Assembly (NCBI RefSeq): GCF_037414475.1
Contig: NZ_CP147913.1
Coordinates: 6,570,001-6,634,000, forward strand
DNA: 64,000 nt
Direction: 5' to 3'
Source of the DNA: Myxococcus stipitatus
GTDB taxonomy: Bacteria > Myxococcota > Myxococcia > Myxococcales > Myxococcaceae
A program made the position numbers and the translations under genes. A model generated the notes under the pieces. That model saw only the letters and a list, made by a program, of their open reading frames with translations, had not been told where the DNA came from and ran no database searches. The number at the start of each line of letters is the position of its first letter. Within the stretch, counting starts at the first letter, position 1. Below, piece after piece: positions 8,238 to 16,180 of this stretch.

Positions 8238-9350
8238 CTAGAAGGCGTCATCCCCCAGGAGGAAGCGGCCGGTCTGCCACAAGCTGGTGATGTCGTGGAC
8301 ATCCAGACCGAAGCGCGGCACCTGGATGAGGGGGATTCCAGGGCACGCGGCCTGGAGCTGAGCGATGCCGCGCCGGTCCTGCTCGGCGAGCACCTGGAGC
8401 TCGCGCAGCGTCTCCTCCACCTTGGCGCGGCGGGTGGGCGTCAGGGTGGACGCGGCCTGCCACATGGCCTCGGTGGGCATGGGGTGGACGCGGTTGACCA
8501 CCAGCGCCACCACCTCCATGCGGTGCTGCTTCAACAAGGTGTTGAAGTGGATGGCCTCGTCCATGCGCTCGGAGTGGGGACTGGTCACCAGCACGAAGCC
8601 GGTGGTGGCGTCCTCCAGGAGCGCCCGCACGCCGCGAGCCCGTTCACGGAAGCCCTCGTTCATGCCCGACAGTGAGAGCATGAAGCTGGACAGCTCCTGG
8701 AGCATCTCCGTGCCGGTGAACTTGGACAGCGCGCGCAGCACGTAGCCGCTGCGGTTGAACAGCGACAGGCCCAGCTTGCCCGCCTTCAGCGCAGGCGCCA
8801 GCAGCCACTTCGCCGCTTCGTTGTCCAGGAAGTCCAGCACGCGGTTGGGCGCGTCCAAGAAGTCCAGCGCGTGCGCCGTGGGCGGCGTGTCCAGCACCAC
8901 GAGCTCATACTGGCCCTTGCGGCGCAGCTCCCACACCTTCTCCATGGCGATGTACTCCTGGCTGCCAGCCAGGGCCGTGGAGAGCGACTGATAGAAGCGG
9001 TTGGCGAGAATCTTCTCCCGCTGTTCGGGCGGGGCGACGCGGGTGATGAGGTCATCCCACGTCTGCTTCATGTCCAGCATCATCGCGTGGAGGCTCGCGC
9101 GGGCCGTCACGCCCAGCGGCTCCAGCGCGGAGGCGGGCACGCGCGTCTCCGCGTTGCCCAGCGCGGACAGCCCCAGCGAGTTCGCCAGGCGCTTCGCCGG
9201 GTCGATGGTGCACACCAGGCTGGAGCGGCCATCCACCGCCGCGCGCAGCGCCAGCGTGGCGGCCACCGTCGTCTTGCCCACGCCGCCGGAGCCAACGCAG
9301 ATGAGGACGCGCTTCTTGGCGAGCGCGGGACCCAAGGCCGTGGTGCTCAC
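8238..9350 (-). CDS. ArsA/Get3-family ATPase, second of a tandem pair
   Basis: 370 residues starting at GTG 9350. The deviant Walker A is GSGGVGKTT (about 20-28), the switch-like motif is CTIDPAKRLANSLGL, and the Walker B region is LVVLDTPPTAHALDFLDAP. These define the anion-transporting ATPase family (ArsA/Get3). No arsenic genes are nearby. The start overlaps the stop of the upstream paralogue by GTGA, so the two are translationally coupled and probably form a heterodimer, as in the actinobacterial Get3-like pairs. The client or role here is unknown; tail-anchored or membrane protein handling is only an inference from Get3. Confidence 0.88.
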   Translation of the reverse strand: MSTTALGPALAKKRVLICVGSGGVGKTTVAATLALRAAVDGRSSLVCTIDPAKRLANSLGLSALGNAETRVPASALEPLGVTARASLHAMMLDMKQTWDDLITRVAPPEQREKILANRFYQSLSTALAGSQEYIAMEKVWELRRKGQYELVVLDTPPTAHALDFLDAPNRVLDFLDNEAAKWLLAPALKAGKLGLSLFNRSGYVLRALSKFTGTEMLQELSSFMLSLSGMNEGFRERARGVRALLEDATTGFVLVTSPHSERMDEAIHFNTLLKQHRMEVVALVVNRVHPMPTEAMWQAASTLTPTRRAKVEETLRELQVLAEQDRRGIAQLQAACPGIPLIQVPRFGLDVHDITSLWQTGRFLLGDDAF

Positions 9351-10261
9351 CGCTCCCCCATCACCAGTGCTTCGAGGTGGCCCATGACCTGTTCGATGGC
9401 CTCGCGCCCGAATGTCGGGAGGAGCAACCGGGGGACGTTGAACACGGGCACGTGAAGGTTCCGCTCCAGCTTGGTGCCGGCGAGGACCGTCAGCGCCTCC
9501 CGGTCATGATGTGCCCGCGCGACGGCGTACAGGTCGGGCTGGTCCGCCAGCGCCTCCAGGTCTGCTTCCGTGAAGCGCTCGGTGATGGACTGGTTGAGCA
9601 CCGCCGCGTGCGTGCGGATGTTCACCTTGTCCGTGAGCGCCGCGTGCAACTCGATGGCCTCGTTCACCGGCATCTCCTCCGGGAGCGCCACCAGCACCGC
9701 CGCCGTCACGGAGGGGTTCACCAACAGGTCCCGCATCTTCTGCGCCTCGCGGGACATGGGGCCCGGAGGCACCGTCTGCACGAGCACCTGCGGCACGCTC
9801 AGGAACGAGATGGCGTGGCCGGTGGCCGGCGCATCCAAGACGAGGGTGTCGAAGCGCGGCCGCCCGTCCGGGAGCTTCTCCTGCAGGTGGTACATGATCT
9901 TCCCCAGCAGGACGAGCTCCTGCAGGGAAGGCACGAAGCGCAGGAAGTAGCGCACCAGCCGGTTCTCGAAGACCGTCTTGTAGAGGGTCTCGAAGCGCAG
10001 GACCATGAGGCCGTACTCGCGCATGGCCTCCTGGGGGCGCACGTCCACCGCCCAGAGGTTCTCCTCCAGCAGCGTGACTTCCGGGCCCGCGGCGGGGTGG
10101 CCCAGGAAGCGGCTGACGCGCTCCTGGGTATTCACCTCGCACACCAGCGTCCTGCGTCCCGCGCGCGCTGAACGCAGGGCGAGCGCCGCGGACACCGTGC
10201 TCTTACCCACGCCGCCCTTGCCGGAGACGATCCACAACCGCTTGTCCAGAAGCCCAGCCAT
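9347..10261 (-). CDS. ArsA/Get3-family ATPase, first of a tandem pair
   Basis: 304 residues from the ATG at 10261. The P-loop SGKGGVGKST is at about 13-22 and the Walker B region is TLVLDAPATGHAISFLSVP. Where the partner has IDPA, this subunit has EVNTQERV, so the two ATPase sites are not equivalent. The gene is first in a two-gene operon (GTGA overlap with the next) and diverges from the phasin-like gene at 10431. The frame continues far upstream of 10261, but the P-loop position and the intergenic spacing fix the start at MAGLLDKRLW. Confidence 0.87.
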   Translation of the reverse strand: MAGLLDKRLWIVSGKGGVGKSTVSAALALRSARAGRRTLVCEVNTQERVSRFLGHPAAGPEVTLLEENLWAVDVRPQEAMREYGLMVLRFETLYKTVFENRLVRYFLRFVPSLQELVLLGKIMYHLQEKLPDGRPRFDTLVLDAPATGHAISFLSVPQVLVQTVPPGPMSREAQKMRDLLVNPSVTAAVLVALPEEMPVNEAIELHAALTDKVNIRTHAAVLNQSITERFTEADLEALADQPDLYAVARAHHDREALTVLAGTKLERNLHVPVFNVPRLLLPTFGREAIEQVMGHLEALVMGER

Positions 10262-10331
10262 ACCCGAGCCGCGAACCGTAGGAATCGAATCCCCAGGAGT
10301 CAACGCGTTTGGCCCGAGCCTGTTGCCCTGC

Positions 10332-10360
10332 TTGACACGTCGCGTTGCCCCCTCGCAGAG
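10332..10360 (+). promoter_or_regulatory. Candidate sigma-70-type promoter for the phasin-like gene
   Basis: A consensus-like -35 (TTGACA, 10332-10337) lies in the divergent region and faces the phasin-like gene. At 17 bases spacing the -10 would be GCAGAG (10355-10360), which is poor. Only the -35 is convincing. Confidence 0.3.
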
Positions 10361-10430
10361 TGCGGCGTCTTTTTCCCGACGTGCCGTCGGCCTGGAGTGG
10401 CCGGCCGGCCGAGCGAGGCCCAGGTTTCCC

Positions 10431-10739
10431 ATGCTCAAGAACAACCCGGTGATGAAGAAGCTCGTGGAGACAGGCGAGGAGCGCGTCGGCAAGCTGGCGC
10501 AGCAGCTCCTGTCGAACGAGAAGTTCGTGGCGGCGGTGCAGTCGCTGGTGTCTCGCTCGCTGGCGGCGAAAGGGACGCTGGACAGCGCCCTGCGCACGGC
10601 CCTGTCGGCGATGAACCTGCCGTCCACCGCGGACGTGGAGCAGCTGCGCTCGAAGGTGGATGACCTGGAGCGGCTGCTGGCGTCCGTGGAGAGCAAGGTG
10701 GACGCGCTGGTGTCGCAGAAGTCGCCCCCGAAGAAGTAG
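10431..10739 (+). CDS. Phasin-like coiled-coil protein
   Basis: 102 residues from ATG 10431. The protein is entirely helical. A first half (VMKKLVETGEERVGKLAQQL) leads to a stretch rich in small residues. Then comes the phasin-like signature LRTALSAMNLPSTADVEQLR, followed by a leucine heptad coil to the C-terminus. The layout (AL..xN.PT..DV..L...VD.LE) is that of PHA granule-associated proteins of the PhaF/PhaI type. A PhaR-type regulator gene lies 0.8 kb downstream, which supports the reading. It is followed by parA after 24 bases, same strand. No PHA synthase is in the window, so a PHA role is inferred. Confidence 0.6.
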   Translation: MLKNNPVMKKLVETGEERVGKLAQQLLSNEKFVAAVQSLVSRSLAAKGTLDSALRTALSAMNLPSTADVEQLRSKVDDLERLLASVESKVDALVSQKSPPKK

Positions 10740-10763
10740 GCCCCAGGCCGAGGAGCTCGGGCC

Positions 10764-11567
10764 ATGCGGCGCATCGCCTTCATCAACGAGAAGGGCGGCA
10801 CCTGCAAGACGACGCTGGCGGTCAACACCGCCGCGTGGCTCGCCAGGGAGCGCGGCCTGCGGGTGCTGCTGGTGGACCTGGACACCCAGGGACACGCCAG
10901 CAAGGCGCTGGGCCTGGATGTCCGCACGTTGCCTCGCAACGTCTTCCACCTGCTGACCGATGACGCCGTTCGCCTGGCGGACGTGGTGCATCCGTCCGCC
11001 GTGCCGGGCCTGGACGTCCTGCCCGCGTACAAGGAGATGGCGGACTTCCCCGTGGTGGTGGCGGCGGACGCGCGCAGGGCTCACCGGCTGGCGGACCGGT
11101 TGGAGGCGGCGAAGGAGGCGGGCTACGACGCCGTCGTGTTCGACTCGCCACCGTCCATGGGGCTCACCACGCGCAACATCCTGGTGGCCGCGACGGAGGT
11201 GGTGGTGCCCGTGGCGCTGACGTACCTGGCGCTGGATGGCTGCGCCGAGGTGGCGGACACGGTGCGGCAGGTGGGCGAGGCGGAAGGGCGCCCGGACCTG
11301 AGCGTCACCAAGGTGGTGCCCACGCTCTACCGGAAGACGGCGCTGGCCACGGCGATTCTGGAGCGGCTCAAGGCGTACTTCCCCGGCTCACTGGCCGCCA
11401 CGCCCCTGGGCTACGACGTCAAGGTGGACGAGGCGCAGAGCCACGGGAAGACCATCTTCGAGTACGCGCCCCGCAGCAGGGGGGCTCGGATGCTGGCCGC
11501 CATCGCCGCGGAGATTCACGGCGGGCCCGCTCCCCGGAAGCGGAAGCGGGCTCCACGCGCGGGCTGA
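10764..11567 (+). CDS. ParA/Soj-type ATPase
   Basis: 267 residues. The deviant Walker A is NEKGGTCKTT (8-17) with the signature lysine, switch I-like DTQGHASKALGL follows, and Walker B is VFDSPPSMG (about 126). The family forms ATP-dependent dimers on nucleoid DNA and positions plasmids, chromosomes or protein complexes. No parB or parS-like palindrome is adjacent, so it is an orphan of the cargo-positioning kind. It is transcribed with the phasin-like gene 24 bases upstream, whose product is the obvious candidate cargo adaptor. It ends 7 bases before the convergent phaR-type gene. Confidence 0.88.
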   Translation: MRRIAFINEKGGTCKTTLAVNTAAWLARERGLRVLLVDLDTQGHASKALGLDVRTLPRNVFHLLTDDAVRLADVVHPSAVPGLDVLPAYKEMADFPVVVAADARRAHRLADRLEAAKEAGYDAVVFDSPPSMGLTTRNILVAATEVVVPVALTYLALDGCAEVADTVRQVGEAEGRPDLSVTKVVPTLYRKTALATAILERLKAYFPGSLAATPLGYDVKVDEAQSHGKTIFEYAPRSRGARMLAAIAAEIHGGPAPRKRKRAPRAG

Positions 11568-11574
11568 GCGGCGG

Positions 11575-12228
11575 CTACTCCTTCTTCTGCTGCTCCATCT
11601 GCTCGAGCTTCTTCTCCAGCTCTTCCAGGCGCTGGTTGAGCGACTGCATGTCGCGGCCCAGGGCGGGGAGGTTGCCGGTGAGGTTCTCGACGACGTGCTT
11701 GACGCGCTCGTCAATCTTGCGCTGCCAGTCCTCGAACGCGCGCTGGCTGGCCTTGAGCAGGTCTGCGGGGGACAGGCCTCCCGCGGAGGCGGCGTCGGTG
11801 GCCTGCTGCGGCTCCTCGGCGGGCTGCTCGGGGGCGGGCGTCTTGGTGGCGTCCTCGCGGCGAAGGAGCTTGTCGAGCCGGGATTCGGCCTCCTCACGGA
11901 TGGAGGCGACGCGCGGCGTGACTTCCTTCTGGATGAAGCCCGAGATGGACTCGCCGGGGTGGCGGATGATTTCCCGCAGCACCGACAGCGGCATCTGGTT
12001 CTTCTTCTTCTCCTCCTCGAAGATGATTTGCGCGAGGGTGACCGAGGTCAGGTCCTCTTTCGTGCGGTTGTCGACAATCCGCACCTCGGTTCCCTCCTTG
12101 ATCATCGCGGCGATTTCATCGAGGGTGACGTACCGGCTCTCCACGGTGTCGTAGAGCTTCCGGTTCGTGTACCGCTTGATGATCTTCGGCTCCTTGCTCG
12201 GAGCGCCTGCTTGCTCGGCCTCGCTCAT
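11575..12228 (-). CDS. phaR: PhaR-type polyhydroxyalkanoate synthesis regulator
   Basis: 217 residues from ATG 12228, chosen because GGAGAG lies 5-10 bases upstream. The N-terminus carries the PHA accumulation regulator DNA-binding domain: RYTNRKLYDT followed by SRYVTLDEIAAMI (residues about 18-45). The second half is a Gln/Glu-rich region ending in a strong leucine coiled coil (NQRLEELEKKLEQMEQQKKE). In PHA producers PhaR binds both DNA and the polymer and represses phasin genes. A phasin-like gene lies within 1 kb on the opposite strand, consistent with that circuit. In non-PHA organisms such proteins may do something else. Confidence 0.8.
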   Translation of the reverse strand: MSEAEQAGAPSKEPKIIKRYTNRKLYDTVESRYVTLDEIAAMIKEGTEVRIVDNRTKEDLTSVTLAQIIFEEEKKKNQMPLSVLREIIRHPGESISGFIQKEVTPRVASIREEAESRLDKLLRREDATKTPAPEQPAEEPQQATDAASAGGLSPADLLKASQRAFEDWQRKIDERVKHVVENLTGNLPALGRDMQSLNQRLEELEKKLEQMEQQKKE

Positions 12229-12364
12229 CGGTCTCTCCGCCCCTTTTGGGCTCGACTCCAAGCCAGCTTCCATGCCTGTGTCTTGCAGGGGCGAACCTCG
12301 TACCATTGGGGTTGGAGGCGAGCAAGCAGAGTGAACCCGGCTCGCCGTACCTGCCTGGTGGCCC

Positions 12365-12370
12365 TATACT
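12365..12370 (+). promoter_or_regulatory. Candidate -10 element before the MJ0042 gene
   Basis: TATACT is close to the sigma-70 -10 consensus and lies 24 bases before the ATG at 12394, which would give a very short leader. No good -35 is seen 17 bases upstream. Confidence 0.3.
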
Positions 12371-12393
12371 CGTCTCCGCCCCAGGCCTGCTGA

Positions 12394-15102
12394 ATGATCG
12401 TCAAGTGCGCGCGGTGCCAGACCCGCTTCAAGATCCCCGACGAGAAGGTGACCGAGAAGGGGGTCAAAGTCCGCTGCACCAAATGTCAGAACACGTTCCG
12501 CGTCTCCCGTGAACCGGGCGGGGAGGACGCCGGTGTTCCCTTGCCTCCTCCCTCGAGCGGGCAGGTGGACCCCTTCGCGGGATTCGGGGTCGCCCCGGAC
12601 CCCCAGGGCGTGGAAGTCACGCGTCCTGGTTTCTATGCGCAGGGGGTGGCCGCTACCCGGACGTCAGCGCCGGGCTCTCCCTGGAACAGTGTGGATGGAG
12701 GGCTTGATACGGAAGACGGTGTCTTCCGCGAGCCCACGCGGGTCGGCCCGATTCCGCTGCCACCCCCGCCAGGGCCGGGCCCCGCAGGGGCGGCGTCTGA
12801 CTCGGCGGGACTCTACGGGGGGGCGGTGCCTCCTGCGTTCGAGCCTGCTTCGGGGGCTCGGACGGGTGCGGTGCCTCTGCCGGGGCTGGCGCCGCCGGTC
12901 AGGTCCGCGTCTCCTGGGGTTGCCGCGCCTCGAGGAGTGGGGGGCCCGGGATTGCCGCCGCCCGCCGCGCAGCAGCAGGGCAGGGGGATGGTCTCTGGAG
13001 GGCGAGGGGGCGTGCCGCCTTCGGGTGGGGCCGCGGGGTCGGTGGTTGATGACCCGTTCATGGATTTCCTCAACGCCCCGGTGCCTGGCGCCGCGGCCAC
13101 CCCGTTCGATGATTTGCCGGTGCCCGTGTCGGGGCCGGGAATCTCGGCGCGCCGTCCCACGACGGTGCCCGTTGCGCGGCCTCCCGTGCCCGCCGGCGCG
13201 GAAGACGACCCGTTCGCGTCCATCGACATCGACGACGTGACGGTGACGGGGCGTCCACCGTTCCCGGCCGCTCCGCCCCCGGTGCCAACAGGCGCGGAGG
13301 AGGACCCGTTTTCGTCCATCGACATCGACGATTCGGCGATGTCGGGCGGAGCGTCTCCGGGGGGACCTGGGGCGGATTCGGACCCGTTCGCGGACATGGG
13401 CGGAGACGACGCGACGTTCGCGGGAGCGCCACCGTTCATGGCGCAGGGGAGCGCGGCGGCACGGCCGGTGCCTGCGTCCGGAGTCGCTGCGGTGCAGAGT
13501 GCGTCGCCGGGAGTCGCGCAAGCGCGCGCGTCACAGGGAGCACCTCCGGCGCGTGCACCTCAGTCGGGTGGTGTCCCCGGGGCTCCTGGTGGCGCTGCGC
13601 CTCCGCGGCCTCCCGTGGCTCCGGCCGGCGAGGACCCCTTCGCGTCGCTTGGAGGTGGGGCTCCTTCACAGGGACGTGCGCCTCAGTCGGCTGCTCCGGC
13701 GGGAGGAGACCCCCTCGCGTCGCGTGGAGGTGGGGCTCCTTCGCAGGGACGTGCGCCTCAGTCGGCTGCTCCGGCCGGCGAGGACCCCTTCGCGTCGCTT
13801 GGAGGTGGGGCTCCTTCGCAGGGACGTGCGTCTCAGTCGGCTGCTCCGGCGGGTGGAGACCCCTTCGCGTCGCTTGGAGGTGGGGCTCCTTCGCAGGGCC
13901 GTGTCCCGCGTGCGGCGGCTCCTGGCGGCGAAGACCCCTTTGCCTCGCTTACGGGCACGCCTCCACCTGGGCGCTCGTCGCCTTCATCCGCGCCTGGTGG
14001 CGAAGACCCCTTCGCCTCGCTCACAGGTACGCCTCCGCCGAAGCGCCCTTCATCCTCGGCGCCTGGTGGCGAAGACCCCTTTGCATCGCTCGACCTTGGC
14101 GATGCCACCCTTCCGGGTCGCCCTCCTCCTTCGGCGCCCGCGTCGAGCCCGGGAGACTTGTTCGACCTCTCCTCGGACAGCGATGCGTTCGGTGAGCACG
14201 CGGGCGTCCAGCCCAGTGCGTCTGGCCGAGCCGAGCTCTTTGGCCATGCGTCTTCGGACGGCCTTGGGTTCGATGAACATCAGGCGTCCTCGACGCGGTC
14301 TCTCTTGGCCGATGTCCCATCCGTGGATGACGACGGTCAGGGGCTCGGGGTTTCGTTGGGCCGAGTAGGTGTCGCCGGAGGCGGGCACCGCGAGGTCGTC
14401 GAGCTCTCGCCTCATGTGTCCGCGGCCCCCGCGGTCTCCGTGGTCAAGCCCACGGCGCGTCCCGAGGACGTCGGGATTCCGCAGGCCCGTCCCGCCAGCC
14501 GCGCACGCAAGGTGACCGCGCTGCTCTTGAACCTCGTCGTGGCCGCCGCGCTCGTGGTGGGCCTGGGCGCCGTGGGCCGCGTCTATCTGCGTGAAGGGCG
14601 CGTCGACCTCACGGTGCTCTCTCCCGAGCGCCTGCGCGCCCTCATCATCCCCGCGCCCAAGACACTGGTGGCGCTCGATGTCTCCAACGGCCTCTACGAG
14701 ACGCAGTCGGGCCGTCCTCTCTTCTTCATTCGAGGCGACGTCGAGAACCGGACCGCCGTGGCGACCCGCATCCGTGTTCGCGGCGCCCTCTTCGATGGAA
14801 CCCAGCGCGTGCGCTCGGCCGAGGGCCTCGCGGGGTCCATCGCCACTCCCGAGGAACTCCACGCCGTCGGCAATGCGGAGGCGGCCCTGGCCCTGCGTCA
14901 GCGGCTGGATGGCGCGGCTGTGTCCGTGGCGCCTGGAGCCCGTGCCCCCTTCCTCATCGTGTTTCATGAGTACCCCACCGACCTGGGAGCCTTCCGGCTG
15001 GAGGTGACGGTGGAGCCCGTGACGTCGCCCTCGGACGCGTCGCCTGTTCCCACGGAGCCCGCGCCGTCCAAGGCCCCCGCCCAGGCCGGCCCCACGGAGT
15101 GA
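12394..15102 (+). CDS. MJ0042 zinc-ribbon protein with disordered DPF-rich region and membrane anchor
   Basis: 902 residues. The N-terminal MJ0042 zinc ribbon has Cys pairs at 5/8 and 28/31. Residues 40-690 are Pro/Gly/Ala-rich, acidic and without predicted order. Eleven DPF tripeptides plus one DPL sit in it, mostly as (E/D)DPFASL or DPFASID. A basic stretch leads to a membrane segment (about 706-730), then a compact C-terminal domain (about 740-890) resembling DUF3426, the usual partner of MJ0042 ribbons. The predicted topology puts the ribbon and disordered arm in the cytoplasm and the C-terminal domain in the periplasm. The function is unknown; the repeated short motifs suggest a multivalent docking arm. 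It is followed after 6 bases by the helical-repeat gene. Confidence 0.75.
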   Translation: MIVKCARCQTRFKIPDEKVTEKGVKVRCTKCQNTFRVSREPGGEDAGVPLPPPSSGQVDPFAGFGVAPDPQGVEVTRPGFYAQGVAATRTSAPGSPWNSVDGGLDTEDGVFREPTRVGPIPLPPPPGPGPAGAASDSAGLYGGAVPPAFEPASGARTGAVPLPGLAPPVRSASPGVAAPRGVGGPGLPPPAAQQQGRGMVSGGRGGVPPSGGAAGSVVDDPFMDFLNAPVPGAAATPFDDLPVPVSGPGISARRPTTVPVARPPVPAGAEDDPFASIDIDDVTVTGRPPFPAAPPPVPTGAEEDPFSSIDIDDSAMSGGASPGGPGADSDPFADMGGDDATFAGAPPFMAQGSAAARPVPASGVAAVQSASPGVAQARASQGAPPARAPQSGGVPGAPGGAAPPRPPVAPAGEDPFASLGGGAPSQGRAPQSAAPAGGDPLASRGGGAPSQGRAPQSAAPAGEDPFASLGGGAPSQGRASQSAAPAGGDPFASLGGGAPSQGRVPRAAAPGGEDPFASLTGTPPPGRSSPSSAPGGEDPFASLTGTPPPKRPSSSAPGGEDPFASLDLGDATLPGRPPPSAPASSPGDLFDLSSDSDAFGEHAGVQPSASGRAELFGHASSDGLGFDEHQASSTRSLLADVPSVDDDGQGLGVSLGRVGVAGGGHREVVELSPHVSAAPAVSVVKPTARPEDVGIPQARPASRARKVTALLLNLVVAAALVVGLGAVGRVYLREGRVDLTVLSPERLRALIIPAPKTLVALDVSNGLYETQSGRPLFFIRGDVENRTAVATRIRVRGALFDGTQRVRSAEGLAGSIATPEELHAVGNAEAALALRQRLDGAAVSVAPGARAPFLIVFHEYPTDLGAFRLEVTVEPVTSPSDASPVPTEPAPSKAPAQAGPTE
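13621..14100 (+). repeat. In-frame 72-75 base tandem repeats encoding DPFASL units
   Basis: Seven units of about 23-25 residues (AGEDPFASLGGGAPSQGR then APQSAAP and variants). The first four are nearly identical (GGGAPSQGR spacers); the last three have TGTPPP or LGDATLP spacers. The reading frame is preserved throughout, so copy number could vary without frameshift. Confidence 0.88.
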
Positions 15103-15108
15103 GCCGTC

Positions 15109-15909
15109 ATGCCGACGATGGAGGAGGCACGCACTGTCGCTCGATTCCTCCACGCGCTCGGAGGAGGAGACGAGGTCCGTCGCAAGGCGGCCGCGAGGGA
15201 ACTCTCGCGCGGTGACCCGCTCGATGCGAATGAGCTGGTCGGCCACCTCATCTCCCTGGCGCGCCAGGGCTGGGAGCCCGCCACTTGTGTGCTCTCGGAC
15301 TTCCTGGCCGCGTTGCAGCGGGAGTCCGAGCACATTCCCCACATCAGTGCGCTGCGCCGGCTGGCGCATGTGCAGTCACTCGACACGGTGGCGGACTTGT
15401 TCGCGCAAGGGCCCGCGCAGCGGGAGATGGACGCGGATGCAGCCGCACGCGCGGACGCCCATGCGTTCTCCCAATCGCTGGGGCACCTCAAGCAGCAGGC
15501 ACGCCTCACGCGGGACCCGGACACGTTGTCGAGGCTGGCCACCGTCAGCAACCCCTCCGTGCTGCGCAACGTGCTCATCAACCCCCGGCTCACCGAAGAC
15601 CTGGTCGTGCGCATCGCGGCCCGCCGCCCCGCGCGTCCGGAGCCCTTGCTCGAAATCTGGCGGTCCACTCGTTGGTCCGTACGCCACGCCGTACGCCGCG
15701 CGCTTGTCTTCAATCCGTATCTGCCTCCGGACGTGGGCGCGAAAATCGTTCCCCTGCTCAATACCGGGGACCTGCGCGAACTCGTTTCGGACAGGTCCGT
15801 GCATGCGTCCTTGAGGGCGCAGGCCGTCCGGTTGCTGGAGGAAGCGCCGAGCGCGGAGCAGCCCACGCGGCATGTCCTTGAGCGCGATGGGCACTACGAC
15901 GCGGATTGA
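15109..15909 (+). CDS. HEAT-like helical-repeat protein of unknown function
   Basis: 266 residues, all-helical in character, no signal peptide or membrane segment. The centre (residues about 135-225) has repeat-like blocks: LATVSNPSVLRNVLINPRLT, VVRIAARRPARPEPLLEIWR and HAVRRALVFNPYLPPDVG. They resemble HEAT or variant leucine-rich repeats with N-P turns. It starts 6 bases after the MJ0042 gene, so it is in that operon and may partner it. The last residues (RHVLERDGHYDAD) are unlike the rest. They are re-encoded, stop codon included, in the repeats just downstream, so the tail may be repeat-derived. I do not recognise a named family. Confidence 0.7.
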   Translation: MPTMEEARTVARFLHALGGGDEVRRKAAARELSRGDPLDANELVGHLISLARQGWEPATCVLSDFLAALQRESEHIPHISALRRLAHVQSLDTVADLFAQGPAQREMDADAAARADAHAFSQSLGHLKQQARLTRDPDTLSRLATVSNPSVLRNVLINPRLTEDLVVRIAARRPARPEPLLEIWRSTRWSVRHAVRRALVFNPYLPPDVGAKIVPLLNTGDLRELVSDRSVHASLRAQAVRLLEEAPSAEQPTRHVLERDGHYDAD

Positions 15910-16165
15910 AGGGGGCGTGCGGGGCGACCCAGGCGGCATGTCCTTGAGCGCAGCGGGCACAACGACGTGGATTGATTGATGAGAGCGTTCAGGGGGGCGC
16001 CCACGCGGCATGTCCTTGAGCGCCATGGGCACTACGACGCGGATTGACGGGAGCGTGCAGGGCGGCGGCCTACGTGGCATGTCCTTGAGGGCGGTGGTGG
16101 GGGCCGGGACGAGGGCGCGGAGGGCGGTCCGGAGTGCGGAGGGCACCACGACGCGGGTTGATGAA
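15861..16165 (+). repeat. About 69-base tandem repeat copying the 3' end of the upstream gene
   Basis: The words GCGGCATGTCCTTGAGCGC and GGGCACTACGACGCGGATTGA recur with CATG at 15871 (inside the gene), 15938, 16009 and 16078 (periods 67, 71, 69). A decayed fifth copy ends near 16165. Units 2 and 3 would still encode RHVLERSGHNDVD-stop and RHVLERHGHYDAD-stop. The stop codon is therefore part of the repeat, and the first unit is the 3' end of the helical-repeat gene. Confidence 0.8.
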
Positions 16166-16180
16166 CCGGGGAGCCGTCTA

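Noticed and set aside
8238..10261. Arsenite export ATPase (ArsA)
   Set aside because: The family is right, but there is no arsB, arsD or arsR, and the genes are two coupled single-domain ATPases, so arsenic efflux is not supported.
10764..11567. Chromosome segregation parA
   Set aside because: No parB follows and no parS-like palindromes were noticed, so it is treated as an orphan ParA.
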